Of a DNA stretch of 64,000 nt, positions 18,088-26,939 are shown piece by piece. The stretch is taken from NCBI GenBank assembly GCA_028277405.1, contig JANQGH010000068.1, positions 1 through 64,000 of the forward strand, given 5' to 3'. Every line of letters begins with the position of its first letter. Positions within the stretch are counted from its first letter, which is position 1. The DNA is from Alphaproteobacteria bacterium (GTDB taxonomy: Bacteria; Pseudomonadota; Alphaproteobacteria; DSM-16000; Inquilinaceae). The notes under the pieces are model-generated. The model was not told where the DNA came from. It worked only from the letters and a program-made list of their open reading frames with translations, and ran no database searches. The translations under genes and the position numbers were made by a program.

Positions 18088-19257
18088 ATGGAAAGCTGGA
18101 ACACCGATGCACCATCTCAACGCCTGCCTGTCTCCTTGCTGACCGGCTTCCTGGGCAGCGGCAAGACGACAGTCCTGAACCACCTCCTGCGTCAGCCTGA
18201 ACTGGCAAACACGCTCGTCATCATCAACGAGTTCGGCGAGATCGGCCTCGATCACGAATTGGTGGAGCGGTCGAGCGACGACATGGTCCTGCTGCAGAGT
18301 GGCTGCCTCTGCTGCACGATCCGTGGCGATCTCATCAATACGATGCGCAACCTCTTCTTACGTCGCACGCGAGGAGAAATCCCCGAGTTCGACCGAGTTA
18401 TCATCGAGACGACGGGGCTCGCCGACCCGGCGCCCATCTTGCACACCCTTATGACCGACCCGCTGATCGCCGCCCGCTATCGGCTCGACGGGGTCATTAC
18501 GACGATCGATGCGGCCAATGGCCAGCAAACGCTCGACCGGCAGGTCGAGTCCGTAAAGCAAGCGGCCGTCGCCGATCGGCTGTTGCTGACGAAAACCGAT
18601 CTCGTCGAACCCGATGTCGTCGCGGCATTGCTGCAGCGGCTGAAAGCGCTGAACCCGGGCGCACCGATCATGCGCACGACCAATGGCTCGGTCGATCCCG
18701 CAAAGCTGCTGGATGCCGGACTGTACAATCCGAAAACCAAGAGTCTCGATGTTCGACGCTGGCTGAACGCCGAAGCATTCAACGACGGCGGCCATCATCA
18801 CCACGAGCCTCAAGACGATCACGGTCATGATGGCCATCACGGAGCCGATGGTCACGACCACCACGAAGATGTGAATCGACATGACGATCACATCAATGCT
18901 GTCTGCCTGACACTGGACGATCCGATCCCCGGGGACGCCTTTGATGGCTGGCTTGAAACACTACTGCTGCTCAAGGGCCCCGACATCCTTCGCGTCAAGG
19001 GTATCGTCAATGTCGAGGGTCTGAAAGGTCCGCTCGTAATCCACGGCGTGCAGCACATTTTCCACCCTCCGGTCACGCTCGAGAAATGGCCGGGCAAGGA
19101 CAGGCGCACCCGCATCGTCTTTATCACTCGCGATCTCGGTGAAACGGAGTTGCGGAACACGCTCAGCATGTTCACCGACGGATGGACCCGGCCGCCCGAG
19201 CGTCTATCCAATGCCTCGGGGGACAGCGACGTCGGCATCTCCGAGGTACAGACATGA
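18088..19257 (+). CDS. COG0523/CobW-family GTPase (copy 3, most His-rich)
   Basis: This 389-aa G3E GTPase has GFLGSGKTT, INEFGE, the metal motif [14 protein letters not shown] and TKTD. The linker (about residues 231-266) contains some sixteen histidines in runs such as HHHH, HGHDGHHG and HDHHED, the richest of the three copies. The start follows AGGAAGGGGGC and lies 18 bases after the regulator's stop. It is Zur-linked through box 3. Likely clients are the zinc proteins in the same cluster (FolE, CysRS), by analogy with ZNG1/ZigA; that is inference. Confidence 0.9.
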   Translation: MESWNTDAPSQRLPVSLLTGFLGSGKTTVLNHLLRQPELANTLVIINEFGEIGLDHELVERSSDDMVLLQSGCLCCTIRGDLINTMRNLFLRRTRGEIPEFDRVIIETTGLADPAPILHTLMTDPLIAARYRLDGVITTIDAANGQQTLDRQVESVKQAAVADRLLLTKTDLVEPDVVAALLQRLKALNPGAPIMRTTNGSVDPAKLLDAGLYNPKTKSLDVRRWLNAEAFNDGGHHHHEPQDDHGHDGHHGADGHDHHEDVNRHDDHINAVCLTLDDPIPGDAFDGWLETLLLLKGPDILRVKGIVNVEGLKGPLVIHGVQHIFHPPVTLEKWPGKDRRTRIVFITRDLGETELRNTLSMFTDGWTRPPERLSNASGDSDVGISEVQT

Positions 19258-19305
19258 CGGACCTGTTGGACGCGGTGCCACGTCCCAGGTCAGGAAAAGC
19301 CCACC

Positions 19306-19647
19306 ATGCCCCTGTTTGAACCTGACAGCATCCGCGCGCTTGTCGGCGACCGCGCAAATGGTGAACACACGCTCGATCTGCGGGGCGTCTCCTTAAGCCA
19401 AGCCGGGACCGCGATCTCACAGATGCTGGAGCAGAGGCCCTCAGGTGATCTGGAAAGCGTGGTAATCCGCATCGATCCGGCCACCCCGACCAGCGGAGAG
19501 ACCCTCTTCCTGCCGGTGGGCCGTCAACTGCTTGAGGCGCGAAGGCGTGGGCTCATCACGCGCTTTCATCCTTTGCCCGAGGCGGATGGCGGTGGGTTCT
19601 ATGTCGAGTTGCCGGACCGTTCTGAGAACGAGGAGACGCAGCAATGA
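19306..19647 (+). CDS. Small protein, possible Smr-like fold
   Basis: This 113-aa protein was not recognised with certainty. It has [17 protein letters not shown] at residues 21-37, reminiscent of the LDLHG start of Smr domains, then [27 protein letters not shown] and GGGFYVELP. The alternation of strand and helix supports an Smr or SirA-like alpha/beta fold, but the nucleic-acid-binding glycine motif of Smr is not clear. Its last codons overlap the start of cysS (ATGA), so it is translated together with cysteinyl-tRNA synthetase. Confidence 0.65.
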   Translation: MPLFEPDSIRALVGDRANGEHTLDLRGVSLSQAGTAISQMLEQRPSGDLESVVIRIDPATPTSGETLFLPVGRQLLEARRRGLITRFHPLPEADGGGFYVELPDRSENEETQQ

Positions 19648-21026
19648 CGCTGCGCTTGACCAACACCCTGAAGCGAACGAAAGAGCCGTTCGTGCCGGCA
19701 AACGCCGACAGTGTGACGATGTATGTTTGTGGGCCGACGGTCTACAACTTCGCCCATATCGGCAATGCCCGTCCGGCAGTCGTGTTCGACGTTCTTTATC
19801 GCCTGCTGAAGCGGCGCTACGGGCGTGTCGTCTACGCGCGCAACTTCACGGATGTCGACGACAAGATCAACGCCGCGGCCAAGGAAGCTGATCAGCCCAT
19901 ATCGACCGTCACGGAACGCTACATCAAGGCCTACCATGCCGATATGGCCGCGCTCGGCGTACTGAAGCCGGACCTTGAGCCACGCGTGACGGAGCACATC
20001 CCCGAGATCATCGGAATGGTGGAGCGGTTGATCGCGCTTGGTCATGCCTATGCGGTCGAGGGGCATGTCCTGTTCCACGTACCCTCGTTTTCAGCGTACG
20101 GAGCTTTGTCCGGCCGCAATCGTGACGAGATGATCGCCGGCTCCAGGGTCGAGGTCGCACCCTACAAGCGCGACCCGGCAGACTTCGTCTTGTGGAAGCC
20201 CTCGACAGCGGACCTGCCGGGCTGGGAGAGCCCATGGGGTCGCGGACGACCCGGCTGGCATATCGAATGCTCGGCCATGATCGAGCGGCGCCTCGGCAAG
20301 ACGATTGATATCCATGGCGGCGGCCAGGACCTGATCTTTCCGCACCATGAGAACGAAATCGCCCAAGGCACGTGCGCCCATGATGGAGAACTCTATTGCC
20401 GCTATTGGGTCCACAACGGCTTCGTCACCGTCGACGGACGCAAGATGTCGAAGTCGCTTGGCAACGTGCTGCTCGTCCGGGATCTCCTTGAACAAGCGCC
20501 AGGCGAGGCCATCCGCTTCGCGCTTCTGGGCGCGCACTATCGTCAACCGCTCGACTGGAGTGCGGATGGGCTCGCCCAGGCAAAGCGCGGTCTTGATCGT
20601 CTCTATGGCACGCTGCGGAACCTCGGCGATGCTCCCGATATCGTCTGTCCGCCCGGCCTCCTGGATGGGTTCGAGGCGGCGCTTGAGGACGATCTGAGTT
20701 TCCCAGGTGCCATCGCTGAACTCTTCCAACTAGCGAAGGCAGCACGCCAGGCGACGACTATGGCGGATCGCGCCGCTTACAAGGCGGCCTTGCGCGAAGC
20801 CGGCGTTCTCCTCGGCCTGTTGCAAGCGGATCCCACGCGTTGGTTCGGCCAGACCTCCGGAGAAGATCGAGAGATGACCAGGGTCCAGCATCTGGTTGAA
20901 GCACGGCAGGCCGCTCGATCAGCACGAGACTATGCAACTGCGGATCGGATCCGCGATGAGCTCGCTGCGTCTGGCATCACCGTTGAGGATCGCGCGGACG
21001 GTTCGGTGTGGCTGAGAACGGCCTGA
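19644..21026 (+). CDS. cysS: Cysteinyl-tRNA synthetase, Zur-linked copy
   Basis: This 460-aa class I synthetase charges tRNA-Cys. The HIGH motif reads HIGN, KMSKS is intact, and all four zinc ligands of the E. coli enzyme are present (Cys in MYVCGPT, Cys in HIECSAM, His and Glu in FPHHENE). It is therefore still a zinc enzyme and a spare copy, not a zinc-free replacement. It lies at the end of the operon beginning at Zur box 3. Chromosomal genomes normally carry another cysS, which would be outside the window; whether it exists here cannot be seen. Confidence 0.92.
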   Translation: MTLRLTNTLKRTKEPFVPANADSVTMYVCGPTVYNFAHIGNARPAVVFDVLYRLLKRRYGRVVYARNFTDVDDKINAAAKEADQPISTVTERYIKAYHADMAALGVLKPDLEPRVTEHIPEIIGMVERLIALGHAYAVEGHVLFHVPSFSAYGALSGRNRDEMIAGSRVEVAPYKRDPADFVLWKPSTADLPGWESPWGRGRPGWHIECSAMIERRLGKTIDIHGGGQDLIFPHHENEIAQGTCAHDGELYCRYWVHNGFVTVDGRKMSKSLGNVLLVRDLLEQAPGEAIRFALLGAHYRQPLDWSADGLAQAKRGLDRLYGTLRNLGDAPDIVCPPGLLDGFEAALEDDLSFPGAIAELFQLAKAARQATTMADRAAYKAALREAGVLLGLLQADPTRWFGQTSGEDREMTRVQHLVEARQAARSARDYATADRIRDELAASGITVEDRADGSVWLRTA

Positions 21027-21275
21027 TGGCTATTGAACCCTCTGTCGCGCATTCGAGCGTTTGAGAAAGTCTTCATGGTCCAGATCACGCTGCCTGACGC
21101 CGTCCAAACCTATTGCCCAGGTTTCCGAGGCGCAGATGGCAAGATCGTCACGCGTGGACAGCCCGAAGCGCTTGATCCGATTAGGCATGACCCCATGCAT
21201 GCGATCGCCGAGGCCGGTTGTGGCTAGGGGCAAGGGCAAAGTGCAACTTTCAAAATCCGAGGCGGGGTGACAGCG

Positions 21276-21485
21276 ATGCAGTCTCTAAGGACCTACGACG
21301 ACTGGAGGCATTGCATCACCGAGCTTTGTCGCCTTCCGCTGACACGTGATTATGTTGAACAGCGTCTCGCGGCGCTACGCGACCCCGCTGACCACGGAAC
21401 GCAGAAACTCCTCGCAGCTTGGGGCGAGGACCATCTGGCACGTGTGATCGGCTGGTTCGAGCAGGCGGAGCGTGAACTGCAATAA
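21276..21485 (+). CDS. Small hypothetical protein after cysS
   Basis: This 69-aa protein (or 72 aa from a GTG at 21267) begins MQSLRTYDDWRHCITELC and ends with WGEDHLARVIGWFEQAERELQ. CCGAGGCGGGG gives a ribosome-binding site for either start. It is soluble, helical and of unknown function. A similar acidic, Trp-rich helical protein could be a small partner of the upstream operon, but the 249-base gap after cysS makes cotranscription uncertain. The gap 21027-21275 contains another 64-codon frame (21033-21227) with no recognisable family. Confidence 0.5.
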   Translation: MQSLRTYDDWRHCITELCRLPLTRDYVEQRLAALRDPADHGTQKLLAAWGEDHLARVIGWFEQAERELQ

Positions 21486-22038
21486 TCCTCGTGGCGACTT
21501 GGCTCTTCGGCCCCTCGATGGCAACGCGCGGGACCATCGCCCTTGAAGCGAACAGATGGATTCTCAGGGTCTAGTCGTTTGAGTGGTATGCATGAGCATC
21601 ACGGTTTCGAAGCAAGATTGACCTGGTGGAAGAGAGTGTCGCGGGGCTGCTCTGCCTCTCACATGGCCGATCCGGGTCACGAGCGGCGGAGCGCCGATTT
21701 ATCGCAGCTGATGTATATTGGCGTCCATATTGCAGGAAGGCGCCCGATGGACCGCTCATAGTCGGTATTTGCCGACCTTCAACGATCACACGCCGGCCAA
21801 CCTACCAGTTCAAGGCCCATGATGGATGTCTGCGACGGTTAGAGTTGGGCCATCCGCAGATTGGCTCATACTCGCCGTTGGGATGCTGCCACTTCGTATT
21901 GCTTCTAATCTAGCCCAAGCGACACCCGACACCTGACCATCGTGTGCTTGGTCCACCTTGCGCCACGGCGAATGGCAGCAATCGGGAAGGCGCCTCCAGC
22001 ATTGTGACTTGCTTGCAATGGCAGGTTTGGGCCAAGGT
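21486..22038. other. Decayed intergenic sequence before the IS element
   Basis: Frames are short on both strands, codon patterns look random and no family was recognised. It marks the transition from the zinc island to mobile-element territory. Confidence 0.5.
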
Positions 22039-23689
22039 TGTGTGGAAACAGCCAGATGCGGTCAGCAAATTTGTCGTACGGCGGATCTGACCGCGGATTG
22101 TTGGGATTTCCTGTTTTCAGCAGTCTGAGCGGGCGCCTCGCGATCTCAGGAGCGCCTTTTTCAGAGATTTCGGGCAAATGGCACCACAAAGCTCCTTCAG
22201 GCAGCGAGTGCCTTGAGCAGCTGGCGCACACCGATCATGTTGATCAGACGCTTGATGTTGTAGGCAAGGACGTGGAGTGCCATCTCGGTGCGCACATTCT
22301 TCATCCTGCGCATCTGGAAATGGGTAGCGCCCATCCAGGCCTTGATCGTGCCGAAGGGGTGCTCGACCGTACACCGGCGCATCCGCATCATGTCCGGCGT
22401 TTCATCCATCCGGACATACATCGCCTCGATCAGATGTTCGTGCTCCCAGCGAGTAATACGACGTTCCTTGCCGGTCGTGCAGCGCGCCTTCAAAGGACAA
22501 TACTGGCAATCGTTCTGCCAATAACGACGATGCATCAATCCGCCTTCCTCGCGGCTGTAACGGTAGGTCAGCACCTTTCCTGCTGGGCAAGTGTAGGTGT
22601 CAGCCACGGCGTCGTAGATGAAGTCCGCCTTGACGAACATGCCCTTCTTGCGATTGCCCGAGGTTTCCGGCCTTGGCACCGTCGCGGTGATCCCATCCTC
22701 ATGACAGGCAAGAAGCTCGGCCCCGTTGAAGTAGCCCCGGTCAGCGATGGCATCAAGCTTCTGTGCCTTCAGGGCCGTCTTGGCTGCCCGGGCCATCGGT
22801 GCCAATTGCGCCCTGTCGTTGCCGATGTTGGTGACCTCGTGCGCCACGATCAAATGCGTCTCGATGTCGACCGCCGTCTGGACGTTGTAGCCGACAAGCC
22901 CGGTGCCCTTGCCATAAGTGGCCATGGAGCGTGCATCAGGGTCGGTGAGAGATATCTGACCGTCGGGCGTATCCTTCAGCCGTCTGTCGATCCCTTCCAG
23001 ACGCCGCACCTCCTGGCGAACGCGAGCTAGTTTCTCTTTGAGGCGTTCCACCTTTGTGACTACGGCCTCAGATTGCTCATGACGGTCAGCCCGGGTCATC
23101 TCCTCCAGATACCGGGCCGCGCTGTCTTCAAGATGGCTGATCCGCAGCTTCACCTTGCCGGCGGTGAAGTTCCGGTCCCGGTGATTGACCGCCTTGAACT
23201 TACTTCCGTCTATGGCAACGCTGGTGCCGGTCAACACGCCAATCTGGCGACACAGCTCGACGAACCGGGCGCAGGCCCAGCGGATCGCCAGGCCGTTGTC
23301 CCTCCGGAAATCGGCGATCGTCTTGTGGTCCGGTGCCAGCCTGCCAGTCAGCCACATCACTTCGATATTGCGTCCGGCTTCCCGCTCGAGCCGGCGGCTG
23401 GACGGAACGCGGTTCAGATAGCCGTAGATGAAAAGCTTCAGAAGAACAGACGGGTGATACCCGGGTCGGCCGGTTCTTGCCGGTGCCGTGCGCCCAAATC
23501 CAGCATCCGAAAGATCCAACGCATCGACAAAGGCGTCGATTACCCGAACCGGATGATCCTCACCAATCCAGTCCTCAAGCTGTTCTGGAAAAAGCGCGAC
23601 CTGCCCGCGGTCAATACCCTCGATATAACCCGACATACCCGCCTCCAGTTATTAGATACGAGTATACAACAGGCACGGGTTTCCACACA
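22039..23689 (-). mobile_element. IS1182-family insertion sequence, apparently intact
   Basis: The element carries one full-length transposase gene. Terminal inverted repeats TGTGTGGAAAC lie at 22039-22049 and, inverted, at 23679-23689, giving a length of about 1650 bp. No convincing target duplication is visible outside these ends. The right end is only 11 bases from the 3' end of the HNH gene. Confidence 0.8.
22197..23636 (-). CDS. IS1182-family transposase
   Basis: This 479-aa DDE transposase has the DUF772 N-terminal domain (HPSVLLKLFIYGYLNRVPSSR), a central TVAIDGSKFKAV-like aspartate region (read as SVAIDGSKFKAVN), a coiled charged segment about residues 195-235, and the C-terminal IS1182 domain with CPAGK, CPLKARC and the late VEHPFGTIKAWMG that carries the catalytic Glu. 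The frame is uninterrupted, so the element may still be mobile. The start ATG at 23636 lies 43 bases inside the right inverted repeat. Confidence 0.92.
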   Translation of the reverse strand: MSGYIEGIDRGQVALFPEQLEDWIGEDHPVRVIDAFVDALDLSDAGFGRTAPARTGRPGYHPSVLLKLFIYGYLNRVPSSRRLEREAGRNIEVMWLTGRLAPDHKTIADFRRDNGLAIRWACARFVELCRQIGVLTGTSVAIDGSKFKAVNHRDRNFTAGKVKLRISHLEDSAARYLEEMTRADRHEQSEAVVTKVERLKEKLARVRQEVRRLEGIDRRLKDTPDGQISLTDPDARSMATYGKGTGLVGYNVQTAVDIETHLIVAHEVTNIGNDRAQLAPMARAAKTALKAQKLDAIADRGYFNGAELLACHEDGITATVPRPETSGNRKKGMFVKADFIYDAVADTYTCPAGKVLTYRYSREEGGLMHRRYWQNDCQYCPLKARCTTGKERRITRWEHEHLIEAMYVRMDETPDMMRMRRCTVEHPFGTIKAWMGATHFQMRRMKNVRTEMALHVLAYNIKRLINMIGVRQLLKALAA

Positions 23690-23699
23690 GCCTCGGCCG

Positions 23700-24599
23700 T
23701 TAACGCTTGAAGCTGTTATCCCGATGCCAGATCAGAAATTCACGCCGCGGCCGATCTGCTGGGCGTTCAGGTACCAAGAGTTTACCCGAAGAGTTAATCA
23801 TCGAGTTCACTGCATCTGGATCATTGGATTGCCTCGAGACGAGTATCGCAAAGTCATCTGATACGCCAACCAACCCTCTGTCGAACATCCAGTGCGCCGT
23901 GCCAGATAGAGCGATCCCGTTGCTTACGATGTCAGGGCCATCTTGTTCGACTGGTCTGATGTGCGCTGCCTCAACCTCTGCACGACCACTACCATTGATC
24001 AGCCGCAATCCCGTAATGGCACAGCGTTCACCATAGGCTCGGAGTACAGTTTTTCGAAAATTGCGATCACGTACAGCCCGATTGGTCAGCTGATTGATGC
24101 GCACTCTCGGCGATGCGTTTTGGAATGGACTCTGCGCTTCTCTAATGCCATTCAGCTCCACGGCCAGATCTATCCGGGGCAAGAAATCGTCGTCACGGCC
24201 CAGGCCACGTTCAACGATTCGGGCAAAGTCTGCCGGAGAGAGTGTTCGGACCGCTGCCTGAGCCCGTCCTGAGACTTTCCCATGGTCATTCAAAAGACCC
24301 TGCTCGACCATCGCACCGGCTTCACGAAACGGTACAGGATCACCAAAGTCGAGATACGTCCCGGGCTCTATCACCGCTAAATGCATGTCAGCATTCCTAG
24401 GGTCGGAAACAATCTCCTGAACTTTGGCCGCTGCGAAGTAGCCCTTTGTGTCTCTTACCTTGCTGGGTTCGAGGTAAACGATCCAATCGCCCTCACACTT
24501 TTGAACACGTGTCAGATACTGCTTTGGGAACTGGTATCGTTCCGACGGCACGTCGTCGTAGATTGAATCGGTCCGGTGAATGAACACTGCAAATGCCAT
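23700..24599 (-). CDS. HNH endonuclease with PUA-like reader domain
   Basis: This 299-aa protein has two parts. Residues 1-100 resemble PUA/EVE-type folds that read modified bases (GDWIVYLEP, GYFAAAKVQEI, HLAVIEPGTYLDFGDP). The C-terminal part is an HNH_2/COG3440-type nuclease: RAYGERCAITG, EAAHIRPVEQDG and NGIALSGTAHWMFDRG, with the histidine and asparagine positions present. This layout is that of predicted modification-dependent restriction enzymes. An ATG at 24611 would add four residues. No methyltransferase is adjacent. The IS1182 element has landed directly behind its 3' end without damaging the frame. Confidence 0.75.
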   Translation of the reverse strand: MAFAVFIHRTDSIYDDVPSERYQFPKQYLTRVQKCEGDWIVYLEPSKVRDTKGYFAAAKVQEIVSDPRNADMHLAVIEPGTYLDFGDPVPFREAGAMVEQGLLNDHGKVSGRAQAAVRTLSPADFARIVERGLGRDDDFLPRIDLAVELNGIREAQSPFQNASPRVRINQLTNRAVRDRNFRKTVLRAYGERCAITGLRLINGSGRAEVEAAHIRPVEQDGPDIVSNGIALSGTAHWMFDRGLVGVSDDFAILVSRQSNDPDAVNSMINSSGKLLVPERPADRPRREFLIWHRDNSFKR

Positions 24600-24611
24600 A
24601 CCCCCAAACAT

Positions 24612-25085
24612 GACTGGGGATCACCGTATTGCAAATTCGTTAAGCTCTTGAATGCGCCAAATGTTCACTGTTCGGAAGCTGACCAGCGGCTGACGTGACC
24701 TGAAGCAATGATCTGTATCGACCGAAAACCTCATATTGCTTCGGTCCTTGCCAGGTCGACCCATTGACGTCCTCGATCGGGATAGGCTTCCGAATCTGAC
24801 TAATGTGGCGCTCGTGCATTCTGTTCCGACGATTTTCCGCAAGGATGCTGGGGGCATCCATCGCTAAACGTCAGGCGAAGGCCGCTGATGCGCCCCGGGG
24901 TAAGGACTCACCTATTCAACGTAGCGGCGGCCGGTCCGACGAAAAAGGTGTGGGACTAACGCTGGATTTAATTAGGCAATAGCCAGTTCAAGGTCTCACG
25001 GAAGCATTCGGCAGAATCAGAGCTGCCGTTCCCGAAAAACTCTGGAACCCCTCAACACGCCGAGGAGCAACAGCTTGAGCGTCGC
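24612..25085. other. Gap without a recognisable gene
   Basis: A 73-codon minus-strand frame (24640-24861) is present but matches nothing I know. The region probably contains the HNH gene's promoter and decayed sequence. Confidence 0.45.
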
Positions 25086-25450
25086 TCAATCAACTGGGTT
25101 CGTATCATGTTGCGTGAAGTAGTCATGACATTCGTTGGGGATGAACATGTCGACGGCTTGGGCGATGGCGTTACGGAGGCCGTTGACAGTGCGGGCCGCG
25201 ATGGCCGTAAGGAAGGCGTTGAAATTGAAGAAAGCAAATCGGATCGGATTAAAATCTGTACTGTCGGGCGGCAGGAGGCGCAACTCGACCCCGGCGCTTT
25301 CGATGGCTCGGCGAAAGGCGGTAGATTTATGGGCGCGTACTGGTGCCGCACGACCAACGAAAGAACAATGCCTTCGTCGGAGCGCTCAATCCCCAAGGCC
25401 TAAGCGAGCCCGTGCTTCCTGACGGGCCTTTGCATGTCGGCCGCATTGCC
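25086..25450 (-). pseudogene. IS630 transposase, C-terminal remnant
   Basis: The frame RLLPPDSTDFNPI followed by FNAFLTAIAARTVNGL is a worn form of the IS630-family C-terminus (normally LLPPYSPDLNPIE), which carries the last catalytic acidic residue. That residue position reads Arg (NPIRFAF), so it is inactive. The upstream part is out of frame and no complete DDE domain can be assembled. Confidence 0.7.
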
Positions 25451-26216
25451 AGCCCATGTCGGGCAGGTTCTTCGCGCCAACAATCAAGACCGGCGGTATA
25501 TTCAACGCGGACAACTTGCGCGCCTATCAACCGACTGGCATCCGGCAGCTTTGCCTGTGGCGCATAGTCAAGCTGGCACGGAGTGAGAAGCTGTTTCCAA
25601 GTGAGAGCCGGCCGCAGCTCAGCCAAAAAAAGATTCCGCAATTCCGCGCGCTGAAAAAAGTGACCATCCCAACGGTATCTCGCGTCTGATCTGGAGAGAT
25701 TGAAGCCCCCCTCCCCACTCTTGGCAGCGAGCCGAGCGCCCCAGCATCTACCGCACGATGATAGCCAGCCAGCGCTCCAAAGATCGACGATCGCGCCAGG
25801 CTCGCTCACCGCGCCGTGCTGCTGCTACGCTTGATCTGATCATGCCTATAGAGGCCAGACTTGCTGCGCCTGCACCTGATGCTCAATGGTGAGGTTCGGA
25901 GCGAAGGGCATAGGACGACCACCCTCAGCGAAAGCCAAGGTTGGTCCCCGTGCCCTTGCGTACAGCCATGCTCAACGGAGCCGGTCTATCGCTTTAGGCC
26001 CCCTGGGTCGCTTGCACCCCGCCCAGAGGTTGGCCGCTACGTCACGACACCGGGTGTGGTGTCGGGGGTCAGGCTTCGGCCTTTCGGACTGCCCGTGGCA
26101 TGTGACCCCACCCCGTGGTATGCCATCTACGCGTTTGGCGCCACCGTCTTTAAACCGTCCACCAAAGGCGACCCCACGCTTAACGCGCGGGGCGGCTGTT
26201 CATCCCCTTTCGTTGA
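25451..26216. other. Gap of about 770 bases without a supported gene
   Basis: Open frames of 134-168 codons exist on the plus strand but their amino-acid content looks like that of non-coding GC-rich DNA, with no ribosome-binding site and no family match. The part 25900-26210 is unusually C- and G-rich with several short inverted repeats. Confidence 0.4.
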
Positions 26217-26678
26217 TTACGGCTCCGGCCCATCGAGTTGCCCTTGCCCATCCGCACAAGCCTGACCGCCTGTGGGCCGGAGGGCGATGCCACGGGCGCG
26301 ATCGAGCAAACACTCAACGATCGAGAGCTGCTCTACGCTCAGCTTGTCCCGGCCCTGGATGTCCGCAAGAAACCGGACCTCCCAATCGCTAAAGAAACCG
26401 CGAAACCGCATCGCGACCTCGACGACATCGTCAAGCGTTACAGGCTCAACCCAACCGGCACGGCCGCAACGGTCTGCGTCGCACCGCCGACCCGACGGCG
26501 CGTTCAGTTCAGCGACCAAGTCATGCAGGTCCAAGTCAGCAGCCTTCAAAGTTCGCCGGATCGCGGCCGGTGACGCCACGATCTCACCGTCCTGATCGGA
26601 TCCCGAGCGCGGAACCAGTTTGTTGATCTTGCGCAGGACATCGAAGATGGTGGGCATCGGTCGTCGCTTCTGGTTCAC
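26217..26678 (-). CDS. Hypothetical protein of an integrative element
   Basis: This 153-aa protein begins MNQKRRPMPTIFDVLRKINKLV and has a helical segment FFSDWEVRFLADIQGRDKLS near residue 95. No enzyme motif was recognised. It is the last of three closely spaced minus-strand genes (248-aa protein, HTH protein, this one) upstream of which the integrase lies, an arrangement seen in small alphaproteobacterial integrative elements. Its function is unknown. Confidence 0.55.
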   Translation of the reverse strand: MNQKRRPMPTIFDVLRKINKLVPRSGSDQDGEIVASPAAIRRTLKAADLDLHDLVAELNAPSGRRCDADRCGRAGWVEPVTLDDVVEVAMRFRGFFSDWEVRFLADIQGRDKLSVEQLSIVECLLDRARGIALRPTGGQACADGQGQLDGPEP

Positions 26679-26684
26679 TAAGGA

Positions 26685-26939
26685 CTACGCCGCGTCATCG
26701 CCCGCGTCCGAAGAACTGGACAGCAGGCGGCCAAGGCGCTGCTCAGCCCAATCGTTCAACTCGCTGAGCGGATAGAGCGGCACCCGCCCAAACTTGTGAT
26801 AGCGCGGCCCACCGCCAACGCTGGCCATTTTCGCCAGAGTCGCCGGCGCGATGTTGATGCCGAATTTCCAATCGAGGTATTGGCTCGCCTCTTTCCGGCG
26901 CAAGCGCGGCCGGTCGAGGTGGCGCGGGAGGTCGGTCAT
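26685..26939 (-). CDS. AlpA/excisionase-like helix-turn-helix protein
   Basis: This 84-aa protein fits the small MerR-like DNA-binding proteins of the AlpA/Xis group: RRKEASQYLDWKFGINIAPATLAKM forms the helix-turn-helix, followed by the wing GGPRYHKFGRVPLYPLSELNDW. Its start overlaps the end of the upstream gene by four bases. Such proteins act as recombination directionality factors or activators of integrase genes, so it most likely works with the tyrosine integrase at 29031-30293. Confidence 0.75.
   Translation of the reverse strand: MTDLPRHLDRPRLRRKEASQYLDWKFGINIAPATLAKMASVGGGPRYHKFGRVPLYPLSELNDWAEQRLGRLLSSSSDAGDDAA

Noticed and set aside
6761-19257. Cobalamin synthesis role (CobW) for the COG0523 proteins
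   Set aside because: No other cobalamin gene is in the window, while three Zur-type boxes and zinc-enzyme paralogues are. Zinc is the better explanation.
21033-21227. 64-codon frame after cysS
   Set aside because: It overlaps a minus-strand frame of equal length, has no family match and no good ribosome-binding site. Too weak to list as a gene.
25861-26392. Plus-strand frames of 134 and 168 codons
   Set aside because: They overlap each other in different frames and the second overlaps a better minus-strand gene. Amino-acid composition (Pro, Arg, Ser) looks non-coding.
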